Assembly (NCBI RefSeq): GCF_030149235.1
Contig: NZ_JASBRW010000014.1
Coordinates: forward strand, 1 to 64,000
Length of the DNA stretch: 64,000 nucleotides
Reading direction: 5' to 3'
Source: Maricaulis sp.
GTDB lineage: Bacteria > Pseudomonadota > Alphaproteobacteria > Caulobacterales > Maricaulaceae
Shown here: piece after piece, positions 41,977-49,587 of the stretch
Position numbering within the stretch: position 1 is the first letter of the stretch
How the letters are laid out: each line of letters begins with the position of its first letter
The notes under the pieces: model-generated
Database searches by the model: none
What the model was told of the DNA's origin: nothing
What the model saw: only the letters and a program-made list of their open reading frames with translations
Translations under genes and position numbers: made by a program

Positions 41977-42876
41977 ACCGAAGGATTTCAACGCCGCCCT
42001 GGCGATATCCTCACCCCATTCCTGCACGAAATGCCCGCCCTCGGCGACTTCCATGGGCGCGGGGCAATTGCGGATCAGCTGGCGCAGGCCGTGCATGGCG
42101 GGCGGGCCCAGCACCGGGTCCTGCATGCCGATGGCCATGAAGCTGTCGCCCTGCCAGTCCTCTTTCCAGAGCTTGACGGCGGCGAGCCCGGTATCCACGC
42201 CTTCCATTGCCGGGTCCGTTTGAACGAGGGCCGGAAAGCGGCGCACGCCGGCCTTGAATTCAGGACCGGGGAAGGGCGCATCATAGGCCGCGACCTCGGC
42301 CTCGGTGATGATCGGAGTGGAGCGTTTCATCAGCCCGCCGACATTGAAGTCGGGCGTATTGGCAACGTAATCGCGCCAGGCATTGAAGCCGTCCCCGGCC
42401 GGGCGGCCGACACCGATGGAGGTATTCATAACCAGAAGCCGGGTGAAGCGGTTGGGATAATCCATCGGCAGGGTCAGCCCCAGCAGCCCGCCCCAGTCCT
42501 GGCAGACAAGGCAGACATCTCTGAGATCCATGCGTTCGAGGAAGGCCTTGAGCATGTTGCGATGGAAATGGAAGGTGTAGTCGGCATCGGCAACCGGTTT
42601 GTCGGAGCGGCCAAAGCCAAAGAAATCCGGCGCGACCACCCGGGCCCCGGCCTCTAGGAAGACCGGGATCATCTTGCGATAGAGAAAGGCCCAGCTGGGT
42701 TCGCCATGCAGGCACAGAAACACCGGTGCACCGGTCTTCGGGCCGTCATCGACATAATGCAGGCGCAGACCCTCATAGCCCGGCAGATCGTCGATATAAT
42801 GGGGCTGATAGGGCCAGTCGGGCAGGTCCGCGAAACGGTCATCCGGCGTGCGAACATGGTCGAGCGTACGTGTCAT
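41971..42876 (-). CDS. haloalkane dehalogenase (HLD-I type)
   Basis: Alpha/beta hydrolase that cleaves carbon-halogen bonds with water. Aligned by eye to Xanthobacter DhlA, all key residues are kept: nucleophile Asp127 in CQDWGGLLGLTLPM, halide-binding Trp128 and Trp168 (GFNAWRDYV), acid Asp253 in MQDPVLGPP, base His282 in EGGHFVQEWGE, and the oxyanion block LHGEPSW. The start at 42876 has GGGAGG upstream and gives 301 residues. The family in marine bacteria may act on small halogenated compounds; the true substrate is unknown. Confidence 0.85.
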   Translation of the reverse strand: MTRTLDHVRTPDDRFADLPDWPYQPHYIDDLPGYEGLRLHYVDDGPKTGAPVFLCLHGEPSWAFLYRKMIPVFLEAGARVVAPDFFGFGRSDKPVADADYTFHFHRNMLKAFLERMDLRDVCLVCQDWGGLLGLTLPMDYPNRFTRLLVMNTSIGVGRPAGDGFNAWRDYVANTPDFNVGGLMKRSTPIITEAEVAAYDAPFPGPEFKAGVRRFPALVQTDPAMEGVDTGLAAVKLWKEDWQGDSFMAIGMQDPVLGPPAMHGLRQLIRNCPAPMEVAEGGHFVQEWGEDIARAALKSFGL

Positions 42877-43132
42877 CTGGGCCTCCCGGGGCTTCTTTGC
42901 CGTCACCCTAGGCGCGTCCTCTACAGAGGCCAAATACAATCGAAGCCTCGCCTGTGCATTGGGCCTATGCGGGCGAAATTCTTGTCTGGGCCAGGAGGCG
43001 ATCCATCGAATGTCCTGATCGGCAAACCGGATTCCCGGTCTTCGCGGGCAACGCCATTGATCAGACGTCGCGTCACTGCTATCGAGCCAGCTAGGTTAGC
43101 GTTATATTACGCATGTAAAGAAAGGCTCCGGC

Positions 43133-44533
43133 ATGGCGGATACCAGCTTTGACGTGATCATCATTGGCGGCGGCCCGGGCGGCTATGTTGCGGCGATCCG
43201 TGCGGCCCAGCTCGGCCTCAAAACCGCTTTGGTGGAGCGCGAGCATCTCGGTGGCATCTGCTTGAACTGGGGCTGTATCCCGACCAAGGCATTGCTGCGC
43301 ACCTCCGAGGTCTATCACCTCATGCACAATGCCAAGGATTTCGGCCTGTCCGCGGAGAATGTCAGCTTTGACATCGAGGCGGTGGTCAAGCGTTCGCGCG
43401 GTGTTGCCGGGCGGCTGTCCGGTGGCGTGGCCATGCTGCTGAAGAAGAACAAGGTCACTGTCATCGATGGCGAAGCCAAGCTGGCGAAGACGGCGGGCAC
43501 GCCGGACGTGCTGGTCGGCAAGGACCGCTACAAGGCCAAGCATGTCATTATCGCCACCGGCGCCCGGGCGCGCACGGTGCCGGCTGCGGGTCTGGAGCCG
43601 GATGGCGACAAGGTCTGGACCTACAAGGAAGCGATGACCCCGGAGACGATGCCGAAATCGCTCCTGGTCATTGGCTCCGGTGCCATCGGCATCGAGTTCG
43701 CCAGCTTCTACAAGACCATGGGCGCTGAGGTCACGGTCGTTGAAATGATGGATCGTGTGCTTCCGGTCGAGGATGCCGAGATTTCCAAATTCGCCGCCAA
43801 ATCCTTCACCAAGCAGGGCATGAAGCTGATGACCTCGGCCCAGGTCGAAAAGCTGGAGAAGGGCGCCAAGAGCGTGAAGGTCCACGTCAAGAATGCCAAG
43901 GGTAAAGTCGAGATTGTCGAGGTGGAGAAGGTCATCCTGGCCATCGGCATCCAGGGCAATACGGAGGGTCTCGGGCTGGAAGCGCTCGGCGTGAAGACCG
44001 ATCGCGGCCATATTATCAATGACGGTTTCGGCCGCACCAATGTGCCGGGCGTCTACGCCATTGGAGATGTGGCCGGGCCGCCCTGGCTGGCGCACAAGGC
44101 GAGCCATGAGGGCGTGGTCTGCGTCGAGAAGATCGCGGGCGAAAATGTCCATCCGTTCGAGACCGGCAATATCCCCGGCTGCACCTATTGCCATCCGCAG
44201 GTCGCCTCGGTCGGCCTGACCGAGGCCAAGGCCAAAGAGGCGGGCTATGACGTCAAGGTTGGGCGTTTCTCCTTTGTCGGCAATGGCAAGGCGATCGCTC
44301 TGGGTGAAGACCAGGGCCTGGTGAAAACCGTGTTCGACGCCAAGACCGGCGAGCTGCTCGGCGCCCACATGGTCGGCGCCGAAGTGACCGAAATGATCCA
44401 GGGCTATGTGGTCGCCCGCCAGCTGGAAACCACCGAGGAAGACCTGATGCACACCGTTTTCCCGCACCCCACGCTGTCGGAAATGATGCATGAGAGCGTG
44501 CTGGACGCCTATGGCAAGGTCATCCACATGTAA
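43133..44533 (+). CDS. lpdA: dihydrolipoyl dehydrogenase (E3)
   Basis: Reoxidises lipoyl groups of the 2-oxoacid dehydrogenases with NAD. FAD-binding IIIGGGPGGYVAAIRAAQ at the N-terminus, redox-active Cys43 and Cys48 in CLNWGCIP, NAD-binding region with LVIGSGAIGIEFASF, and the C-terminal catalytic His block FPHPTLSEMMHES. 466 residues. The gene has its own start after a 256-base region downstream of the dehalogenase, so it may be regulated apart from pdhABC but serves them. Confidence 0.97.
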   Translation: MADTSFDVIIIGGGPGGYVAAIRAAQLGLKTALVEREHLGGICLNWGCIPTKALLRTSEVYHLMHNAKDFGLSAENVSFDIEAVVKRSRGVAGRLSGGVAMLLKKNKVTVIDGEAKLAKTAGTPDVLVGKDRYKAKHVIIATGARARTVPAAGLEPDGDKVWTYKEAMTPETMPKSLLVIGSGAIGIEFASFYKTMGAEVTVVEMMDRVLPVEDAEISKFAAKSFTKQGMKLMTSAQVEKLEKGAKSVKVHVKNAKGKVEIVEVEKVILAIGIQGNTEGLGLEALGVKTDRGHIINDGFGRTNVPGVYAIGDVAGPPWLAHKASHEGVVCVEKIAGENVHPFETGNIPGCTYCHPQVASVGLTEAKAKEAGYDVKVGRFSFVGNGKAIALGEDQGLVKTVFDAKTGELLGAHMVGAEVTEMIQGYVVARQLETTEEDLMHTVFPHPTLSEMMHESVLDAYGKVIHM

Positions 44534-44665
44534 GCCTGCCCGGAGGCGTGGAATAACCCTTCTCGCAAAGGGGGGAATTCTGGCGGGACGTTCCCTGCAT
44601 CCGATTCCCCGTTCATGTGCATCATAGGCTCGAGATACGCGCATCAGGCGCATTGGGAGCGAAGA

Positions 44666-45331
44666 ATGCACAAGCTGATTTTGGTCACCATGACCGCCCT
44701 GGCCGTGACCGGCTGTACCTATTCCCACCATGGTTCGGGAGATGACCGCTCCATCGAAGGGGCGGGGCTTGTCGCGTCGCGCAATGTCGATATTGCGGGG
44801 GATGCCGAATTCGCCGGCATGCTGGTCCGGGTCAATGGCGAGGTCGGCCGCGACCTTTCGATGGCCGGCGCCAGCGTCCGCTCTGATGCCAAGGTCGGCG
44901 GCGATCTCGAGGCCGCCGCGGCGCGGTTGCGCTTTACTGGTGAGGTTGATGGCGATGCCGAGCTGGCCGGTGCCTCAATCGATATCGATGCTATCTTCCA
45001 CAACAATGTCTCCATGGCCGGCGCCAAGATCGAACTGGACGGGCTGATCGAGGGCGAGCTTGAAATCTATGGTCACAATGTGGAGCTGAAAGGCGAAGTT
45101 CGTGGTCCGGTCAAAATGATCGGTCAGGGCGATACCGAGAATGGCAGCCTCGTGCTTTCGGGCCGCTTCATGGGCGGCGGCGCGTTCTGTGCAACGGAGA
45201 TTGAGGTTGAGCGCAGCGCTGAATTCGCGGGCGATTTTGTCTTCGTCGCCGACGCGGAACCGGCCAATCTTCCCGCCGGCGCGGTCTTCGAAGCTCTGGA
45301 TGGCCGGGAATGTGACCGCATCGATCTCTAG
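44666..45331 (+). CDS. solenoid lipoprotein with bactofilin-like repeats
   Basis: A lipoprotein signal (MHKLILVTMTALAVTGCTYS, lipobox Cys at residue 18) is followed by short repeats of V.GEV-GRDL-type strands with Gly and Asp turns, resembling polymer-forming (bactofilin-like) beta-solenoids. The start at 44666 has GGGAGC upstream. The last 45 residues carry two Cys (GGAFCATEIE and RECDRIDL) in the same places as the paralogue at 47333, so a periplasmic disulfide is likely. 221 residues. No enzymatic motif. A perfect terminator follows. Confidence 0.8.
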   Translation: MHKLILVTMTALAVTGCTYSHHGSGDDRSIEGAGLVASRNVDIAGDAEFAGMLVRVNGEVGRDLSMAGASVRSDAKVGGDLEAAAARLRFTGEVDGDAELAGASIDIDAIFHNNVSMAGAKIELDGLIEGELEIYGHNVELKGEVRGPVKMIGQGDTENGSLVLSGRFMGGGAFCATEIEVERSAEFAGDFVFVADAEPANLPAGAVFEALDGRECDRIDL

Positions 45332-45351
45332 ATCGTCAACGCAAGACAAGA

Positions 45352-45385
45352 AAAAGGGCCCGGCGGATCACCGCCGGGCCCTTTT
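45352..45385. terminator. Bidirectional terminator after the solenoid lipoprotein gene
   Basis: AAAAGGGCCCGGCGG pairs base for base with CCGCCGGGCCCTTTT around the loop ATCA, a 15-base-pair stem. A-rich sequence on the left and T-rich sequence on the right make it work for both strands. It serves the gene ending at 45331 and the minus-strand ligase gene ending at 45405. Confidence 0.92.
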
Positions 45386-45404
45386 GTCTTCGACCTGTGT
45401 CGCC

Positions 45405-47066
45405 TTACTGAGCCGGTTCCGGCTCGGCTGGCGCAGCCGGAGTAGCCATGGCTTCCTCGGCCGTGCGCTGGACACGCCCATAGTCGGTTTTGCCGGTGCC
45501 CAGAACGGGAACCTCGTCGACGACGATGATCTTCTTCGGAATGGCCAGCTCGGTGACACCGTGATTCTTGGCGAAGGAGACCAGGCTTGCCCGGTCGGCA
45601 TCCTTTTGCGTGGTCAGCAGGATAATCTGTTCACCCTTGCGCTTGTCCGGCAGGGCTGCGGCGGCATGCATGCTGTCCGGCCAGAGCGAGGTGGCGCAAT
45701 TCTCCACCACGGCGAGCGACACCATCTCTCCGCCCAGCTTGGCGAAGCGCTTGACGCGTCCGCGGATGCGCAGGAAGCCGTCCTTGTCGATGGTGACGAT
45801 ATCACCTGTATCATGCCAGCCCTCATTGGGCTCTTCGAGCACCAGCGGCGCGGACGGGCGGATATAGCCCTTCATGATGTTGGGCCCGCGGATATGCAGC
45901 TGGCCGCCTTCATCGATGCCGTTGACGCTGATCAGCTTGGCCTGGCAGCCCGGCAGGAGCTGGCCAACCGTGCCCGGCTTGTTGTTTTCCGGCTGGTTGA
46001 CAGAAAGCACGGGCGCGGCCTCGGTCAGACCATAACCTTCGACGATTTCCAGGCTGAAATTGCGCTTGAGCGCCGTCCGGGTCTCGTCCTTGACCCGCTC
46101 GGCACCGCAAACCGCCATGCGCAGGGATTTGAGGTCTTCCTGGTCGGCCGCCCGGGCGTACTGATTGATGAAGGTATCGGTGGCGAAGAGAATGGTCGAA
46201 CCAGTTTCGGCAACCCGTTTGACGATGGTCTTGGCCTGCAGCGGTGTCGGGTGACAGACGGCCGGTATGCCCAGATTGAGCGGCAGCAGAACCCCGCCGG
46301 TCAGGCCGAAACAGTGGAAGGTCGGCATCGGGTTGAAGACGACATCATCGGGGTAGAGCTGGATATGGTCGCGGACCTGCTCGACATTGGCCAGGAGATT
46401 GGCATGGCTGAGGACGACGCCTTTGGGCTCTCCCTCGGTGCCGGAGGTGAACAGGTAGACGGCCGCGTCGTCGGGCGAGGGCCAGGCCCGGACCGCCCAC
46501 GGCGCCACCATGCCGACGGCAGCGGCGACCTTGTCCATGGTGGACAGGTTCTCGCGCACGTCCTCGAGATAAATCATCTCGTGGTCGCGGGCCAATTCGG
46601 CTTCCAGATCGTGCAGCTCACCCAGCTCGATGAAGCGACGTGCGGTGACGATCCGCTTACATTTGCTGGCCTTGCAGGCCGATTTCAGGGCCCGGTCACC
46701 CGCCGTGAAGTTGAGCATCGCCGGAACGCGGCCATAGGCCGAAATGGCGAAGAAGGAAATGATCGCCCCAACGCCGGTTGGCAGCAGGATGGCGACGGCC
46801 TCGCCGGGCTCGGTGCCCGCCTTGAGCGCATGGCCAAGGGCGAAGGAGGCCTTGACCAGGTCATCATAGCTCAGCTCGCGCCCGTCGGCGTCGATGGCTG
46901 CGATCTTCTTGCCGCCATACCGGCCCTTGGATTGCAGCAAAGCCTGAAAGACGGATTTGCGGATCCGGCCTTCATTGAAATTGGCGCCGGAATAAATGGT
47001 TTCCGCGAGGCCGGCCGGTTCCGGATTGATCTCCGGAGCCGGATCGGCGGCTGTTTGCTCAGCCAT
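45405..47066 (-). CDS. AMP-dependent acyl-acid ligase, Aas-like (no acyltransferase domain)
   Basis: ANL-superfamily enzyme that would activate a fatty acid to acyl-AMP and pass it to CoA or ACP. The P-loop-like motif is LFTSGTEGEPKGVVLSHAN, then GYGLTEAAPVLSVNQPEN, KPGTVGQLLPGC, HDTGDIVTIDKDGFLRIRGR and the C-terminal lysine region VLGTGKTDYGRV. The sequence is closest in style to the ligase half of Aas (2-acyl-GPE recycling), but the acyltransferase half is missing; 553 residues. ATG 47066 has GGGAGGAC upstream. It lies between solenoid protein genes. Confidence 0.82.
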   Translation of the reverse strand: MAEQTAADPAPEINPEPAGLAETIYSGANFNEGRIRKSVFQALLQSKGRYGGKKIAAIDADGRELSYDDLVKASFALGHALKAGTEPGEAVAILLPTGVGAIISFFAISAYGRVPAMLNFTAGDRALKSACKASKCKRIVTARRFIELGELHDLEAELARDHEMIYLEDVRENLSTMDKVAAAVGMVAPWAVRAWPSPDDAAVYLFTSGTEGEPKGVVLSHANLLANVEQVRDHIQLYPDDVVFNPMPTFHCFGLTGGVLLPLNLGIPAVCHPTPLQAKTIVKRVAETGSTILFATDTFINQYARAADQEDLKSLRMAVCGAERVKDETRTALKRNFSLEIVEGYGLTEAAPVLSVNQPENNKPGTVGQLLPGCQAKLISVNGIDEGGQLHIRGPNIMKGYIRPSAPLVLEEPNEGWHDTGDIVTIDKDGFLRIRGRVKRFAKLGGEMVSLAVVENCATSLWPDSMHAAAALPDKRKGEQIILLTTQKDADRASLVSFAKNHGVTELAIPKKIIVVDEVPVLGTGKTDYGRVQRTAEEAMATPAAPAEPEPAQ

Positions 47067-47208
47067 ATATGTCCTCCCACTCACGCCGATTCGATTGGCG
47101 CGTTGTTCTTGTGACAACGATATTACCGCGCCCGCGCGGGGAGGGAAGGGTTGATACTGTTCACAAGGCGCTGTACCCGCCTGCGATTTCTCGTAAAACA
47201 AGAATAAT

Positions 47209-47249
47209 TTATCGATAAACAAAAAATCGCTTGATATCGTTTTTCGATA
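47209..47249. promoter_or_regulatory. Two palindromes in the divergent region before the ligase and solenoid genes
   Basis: TTATCGATAA at 47209-47218 and TATCG-TTTTT-CGATA at 47235-47249 share the half-site TATCG/CGATA. The region is markedly AT-rich. Both lie between the minus-strand ligase (start 47066) and the plus-strand solenoid gene (start 47333), as expected for a regulator that controls both. I do not know which protein binds. Confidence 0.5.
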
Positions 47250-47332
47250 ATGTATGGTCCGCAGGAACGCTGGGGAGCGTCAATGTCCTCGTCGCTACTG
47301 GTTTTGACGGGACCGATACGGGAGTTTCAGAC

Positions 47333-48100
47333 ATGCGCAAGGCATGGCTTCTGGCCGGCGCGGTAACAGCGTCTCTGGCTACATCAGGCTGCGTCGTAGT
47401 GGTCGGCGATGATGGTGATGGCAAGAGCTGGACGGCTCACACTTATGCCGAAGGATATCAGGTTGTTGACCGGAATGGCGATTACAGCCGTATCGGTGGC
47501 GACATCAATTTGCGGGGTCGTATCGGTGGCGATCTCAGCCTGATCAGTGGCGATGTCGATGCCGATGAGCTCGAGGTTGGTGGCGATGTCTCGATTGCGG
47601 CGGGTGATGTCGATTTCAACGGTGCCGTGGACGGCGAAGTGTCGATCGCGGGCGGTGATGTGACCTGGTTGGGTTCCGCCGGCAGCGATTTTTCCATCGC
47701 AGCGGGTGAGCTAACGGTTCGGGGCGATATCGCCGGCGAAGCGGCAATGGCTGCAGCGAGCATGCATCTCGACGCGGATTTTGCAGACGAGGTTATTGCC
47801 CAGGCTGACGAAATGCTGGTCGAGGGTCGCATTGCAGGCCCGGTCAAACTGGTCGCAGCGGAAGAGATCAAGCGTCGCCGGATGGATGATCCGGAGCATG
47901 GCCTGATCGAAATTTCCGCAAATCTCGAATCCGGTGGCGATATCTGTGCGCGCACCGTGATCTTCGAACCAGGCGCGCGCCTGGGCGGAGAACTTCGTAT
48001 CTGGGCTGAAAGCGAGCCGATAATCCCGGCGAGTATGAACGCCAGCCGCGTGACTTTTGAATATCGCGATGACCGCGATTGCGACGACATACTGGACTAG
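47333..48100 (+). CDS. solenoid lipoprotein with bactofilin-like repeats, second copy
   Basis: Lipobox at SGC (residue 19, MRKAWLLAGAVTASLATSG followed by C), then about 190 residues of GGDVS-IAAGDVDF-type repeats with alternating short strands and Asp/Gly turns, a beta-solenoid. C-terminal block GGDICARTVIFEPGARLGG with a Cys, and a second Cys in DRDCDDILD, matches the protein at 44666. ATG 47333 has GGGAG about 8 bases upstream. 255 residues. It starts the plus-strand run of solenoid, membrane-anchored solenoid and peptidase genes. Confidence 0.8.
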   Translation: MRKAWLLAGAVTASLATSGCVVVVGDDGDGKSWTAHTYAEGYQVVDRNGDYSRIGGDINLRGRIGGDLSLISGDVDADELEVGGDVSIAAGDVDFNGAVDGEVSIAGGDVTWLGSAGSDFSIAAGELTVRGDIAGEAAMAAASMHLDADFADEVIAQADEMLVEGRIAGPVKLVAAEEIKRRRMDDPEHGLIEISANLESGGDICARTVIFEPGARLGGELRIWAESEPIIPASMNASRVTFEYRDDRDCDDILD

Positions 48101-48153
48101 AAAATATCCACAATTAAGGAACCTGACCGCCGGGGGGCGCAGGGAGTAAAATC

Positions 48154-49518
48154 ATGGATTTCAAAAAGCTGATTATGGCCGGGGGGCTGGCCTTGGCTAT
48201 TCTCACCGGCGGCGCCCAGGCGCAGATCATCGGCGGCGATGTCGTCGTCGATGGCAGCCGGGACGATGTCATTTTCCTTGGTGGGGAGATGCATGTCTCC
48301 GGCACCGTCGAGGGCGATGTATTCGGCATGGCCGGTGAGGCTCAGATCGACGCCATTGTCTCTGGTGATGTGCAATTCTTTGGCGGCGAGCTTTCGCTGG
48401 CCGGCACGGTTGCCGGTGAAGTCGATGCCGCAGCCGGCGACATTCACTTGTCCGCCGATGTGGGCAATGACGTCAATGTCGCTGCCGGCGATGTGACCGT
48501 CACCGGCGCGATTGTCGGCGACCTCAATGCGGCGGGCGGTTCGGTTGATATTCGCGGCTCGGTCGGTGGGGAAAGCCACCTGGCCGGCGGACATGTCCTG
48601 CTTGCCCCGGAAAGCGAATATACCGGAACGGTCGAGATCATCGGCGGCCATATCGAGTTCCAGGGCATTGCCCGCGACCGCGTCGAGATCGAGGCCGAAG
48701 AGGTTATCCTTTCCGGCCGTTTTGACGGTGATGTCGAGATTCTGGCCGAACAGGTTCGTGTGGCTTCCGGTTCCGTAGTGACCGGGACGCTACAAATCGA
48801 AGGCCCGACTGAACCGGTTATTGAAGACGGTTCCAGTGTGTCTGTGCTTGATTACACCCAGCGAGACTACAATTTCGAACGCGAGAATATCGACGAGTTC
48901 GATGTTGATTTCGACTTTGATGGCCCGCTGAATTTTGCCATCGGCGTGGGTGAGAATATTCCGGCAGCTTTCCTCGCGACCGCCTTCGTGATCGGTTTCC
49001 TGATCGCGCTGATGTCGCCCAATGGCCTGCGCGGGATGACCTCGGCTTTCCGCCGTCGTCCGGTCTCGGCATTCTTCCTCGGCGCGATCGGCATCCCGAT
49101 GGTGTTCATCATCATCATGGTGGTGATCGTGTTGCTGTGGGCCACGGTGATCGGCATTCCGCTGGCGATCCTCCTGCTGGTCATGCTGCCCTTCATCTAT
49201 ATCGGCTTCATGGCGATTGGCGGTTTCGCGATTGGCGATCTGATCTTCAATCGCAGCTACCCCAATGCCGGACTGGGTCTGGCCCTGCGGGCTGCCTCGC
49301 TTCTGGTCGTGCTGGTCGCGGTCTATGTGCTCGGCTTCGCACCGGGTCTGGGATTGCTGATCGGTCTCGTGGTCCTGGCGATCGGTATCGGGTCCTGGCT
49401 CCTCTCCTTTGGCAAGCACCCCGATGGGCGTGATGACCGCAATGATGAGCCGGCGGAAACATCGCGCCGCGATCCTGAACCGTCAGATGACGGATCTGTA
49501 ACCGACGGTGAGGGGTGA
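48154..49518 (+). CDS. membrane-anchored polymer-forming (bactofilin-like) protein
   Basis: A signal peptide (MDFKKLIMAGGLALAILTGG, cleavage after AQA) leads into about 210 residues of GD-V-type solenoid repeats (GTVEGDVFGMAGEAQI, VAGEVDAAAGDIHLSADVG). An acidic linker with FDVDFDFDGPL follows, then four or more membrane segments from about residue 270 (IPAAFLATAFVIGFLIALM, FLGAIGIPMVFIIIMVVIV and others), and a charged cytoplasmic tail. 454 residues. It may anchor the two solenoid lipoproteins at the inner membrane; this is inference. 53 bases after the previous gene. Confidence 0.8.
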   Translation: MDFKKLIMAGGLALAILTGGAQAQIIGGDVVVDGSRDDVIFLGGEMHVSGTVEGDVFGMAGEAQIDAIVSGDVQFFGGELSLAGTVAGEVDAAAGDIHLSADVGNDVNVAAGDVTVTGAIVGDLNAAGGSVDIRGSVGGESHLAGGHVLLAPESEYTGTVEIIGGHIEFQGIARDRVEIEAEEVILSGRFDGDVEILAEQVRVASGSVVTGTLQIEGPTEPVIEDGSSVSVLDYTQRDYNFERENIDEFDVDFDFDGPLNFAIGVGENIPAAFLATAFVIGFLIALMSPNGLRGMTSAFRRRPVSAFFLGAIGIPMVFIIIMVVIVLLWATVIGIPLAILLLVMLPFIYIGFMAIGGFAIGDLIFNRSYPNAGLGLALRAASLLVVLVAVYVLGFAPGLGLLIGLVVLAIGIGSWLLSFGKHPDGRDDRNDEPAETSRRDPEPSDDGSVTDGEG

Positions 49519-49587
49519 CCCTAGGAAAAGTAGGCGTTACACAATCCCTGGAACAAAAGTCCGCTTCGGCGGCACCAAAGGGGATCC

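Noticed and set aside
43091-44731. A 546-codon minus-strand frame opposite lpdA
   Set aside because: Shadow of lpdA; it also runs across the solenoid lipoprotein start and has no recognisable domain.
45141-47114. A 657-codon open frame on the plus strand opposite the acyl ligase
   Set aside because: Antisense to a gene with clear ANL motifs and a good ribosome binding site; no domain in the shadow frame.
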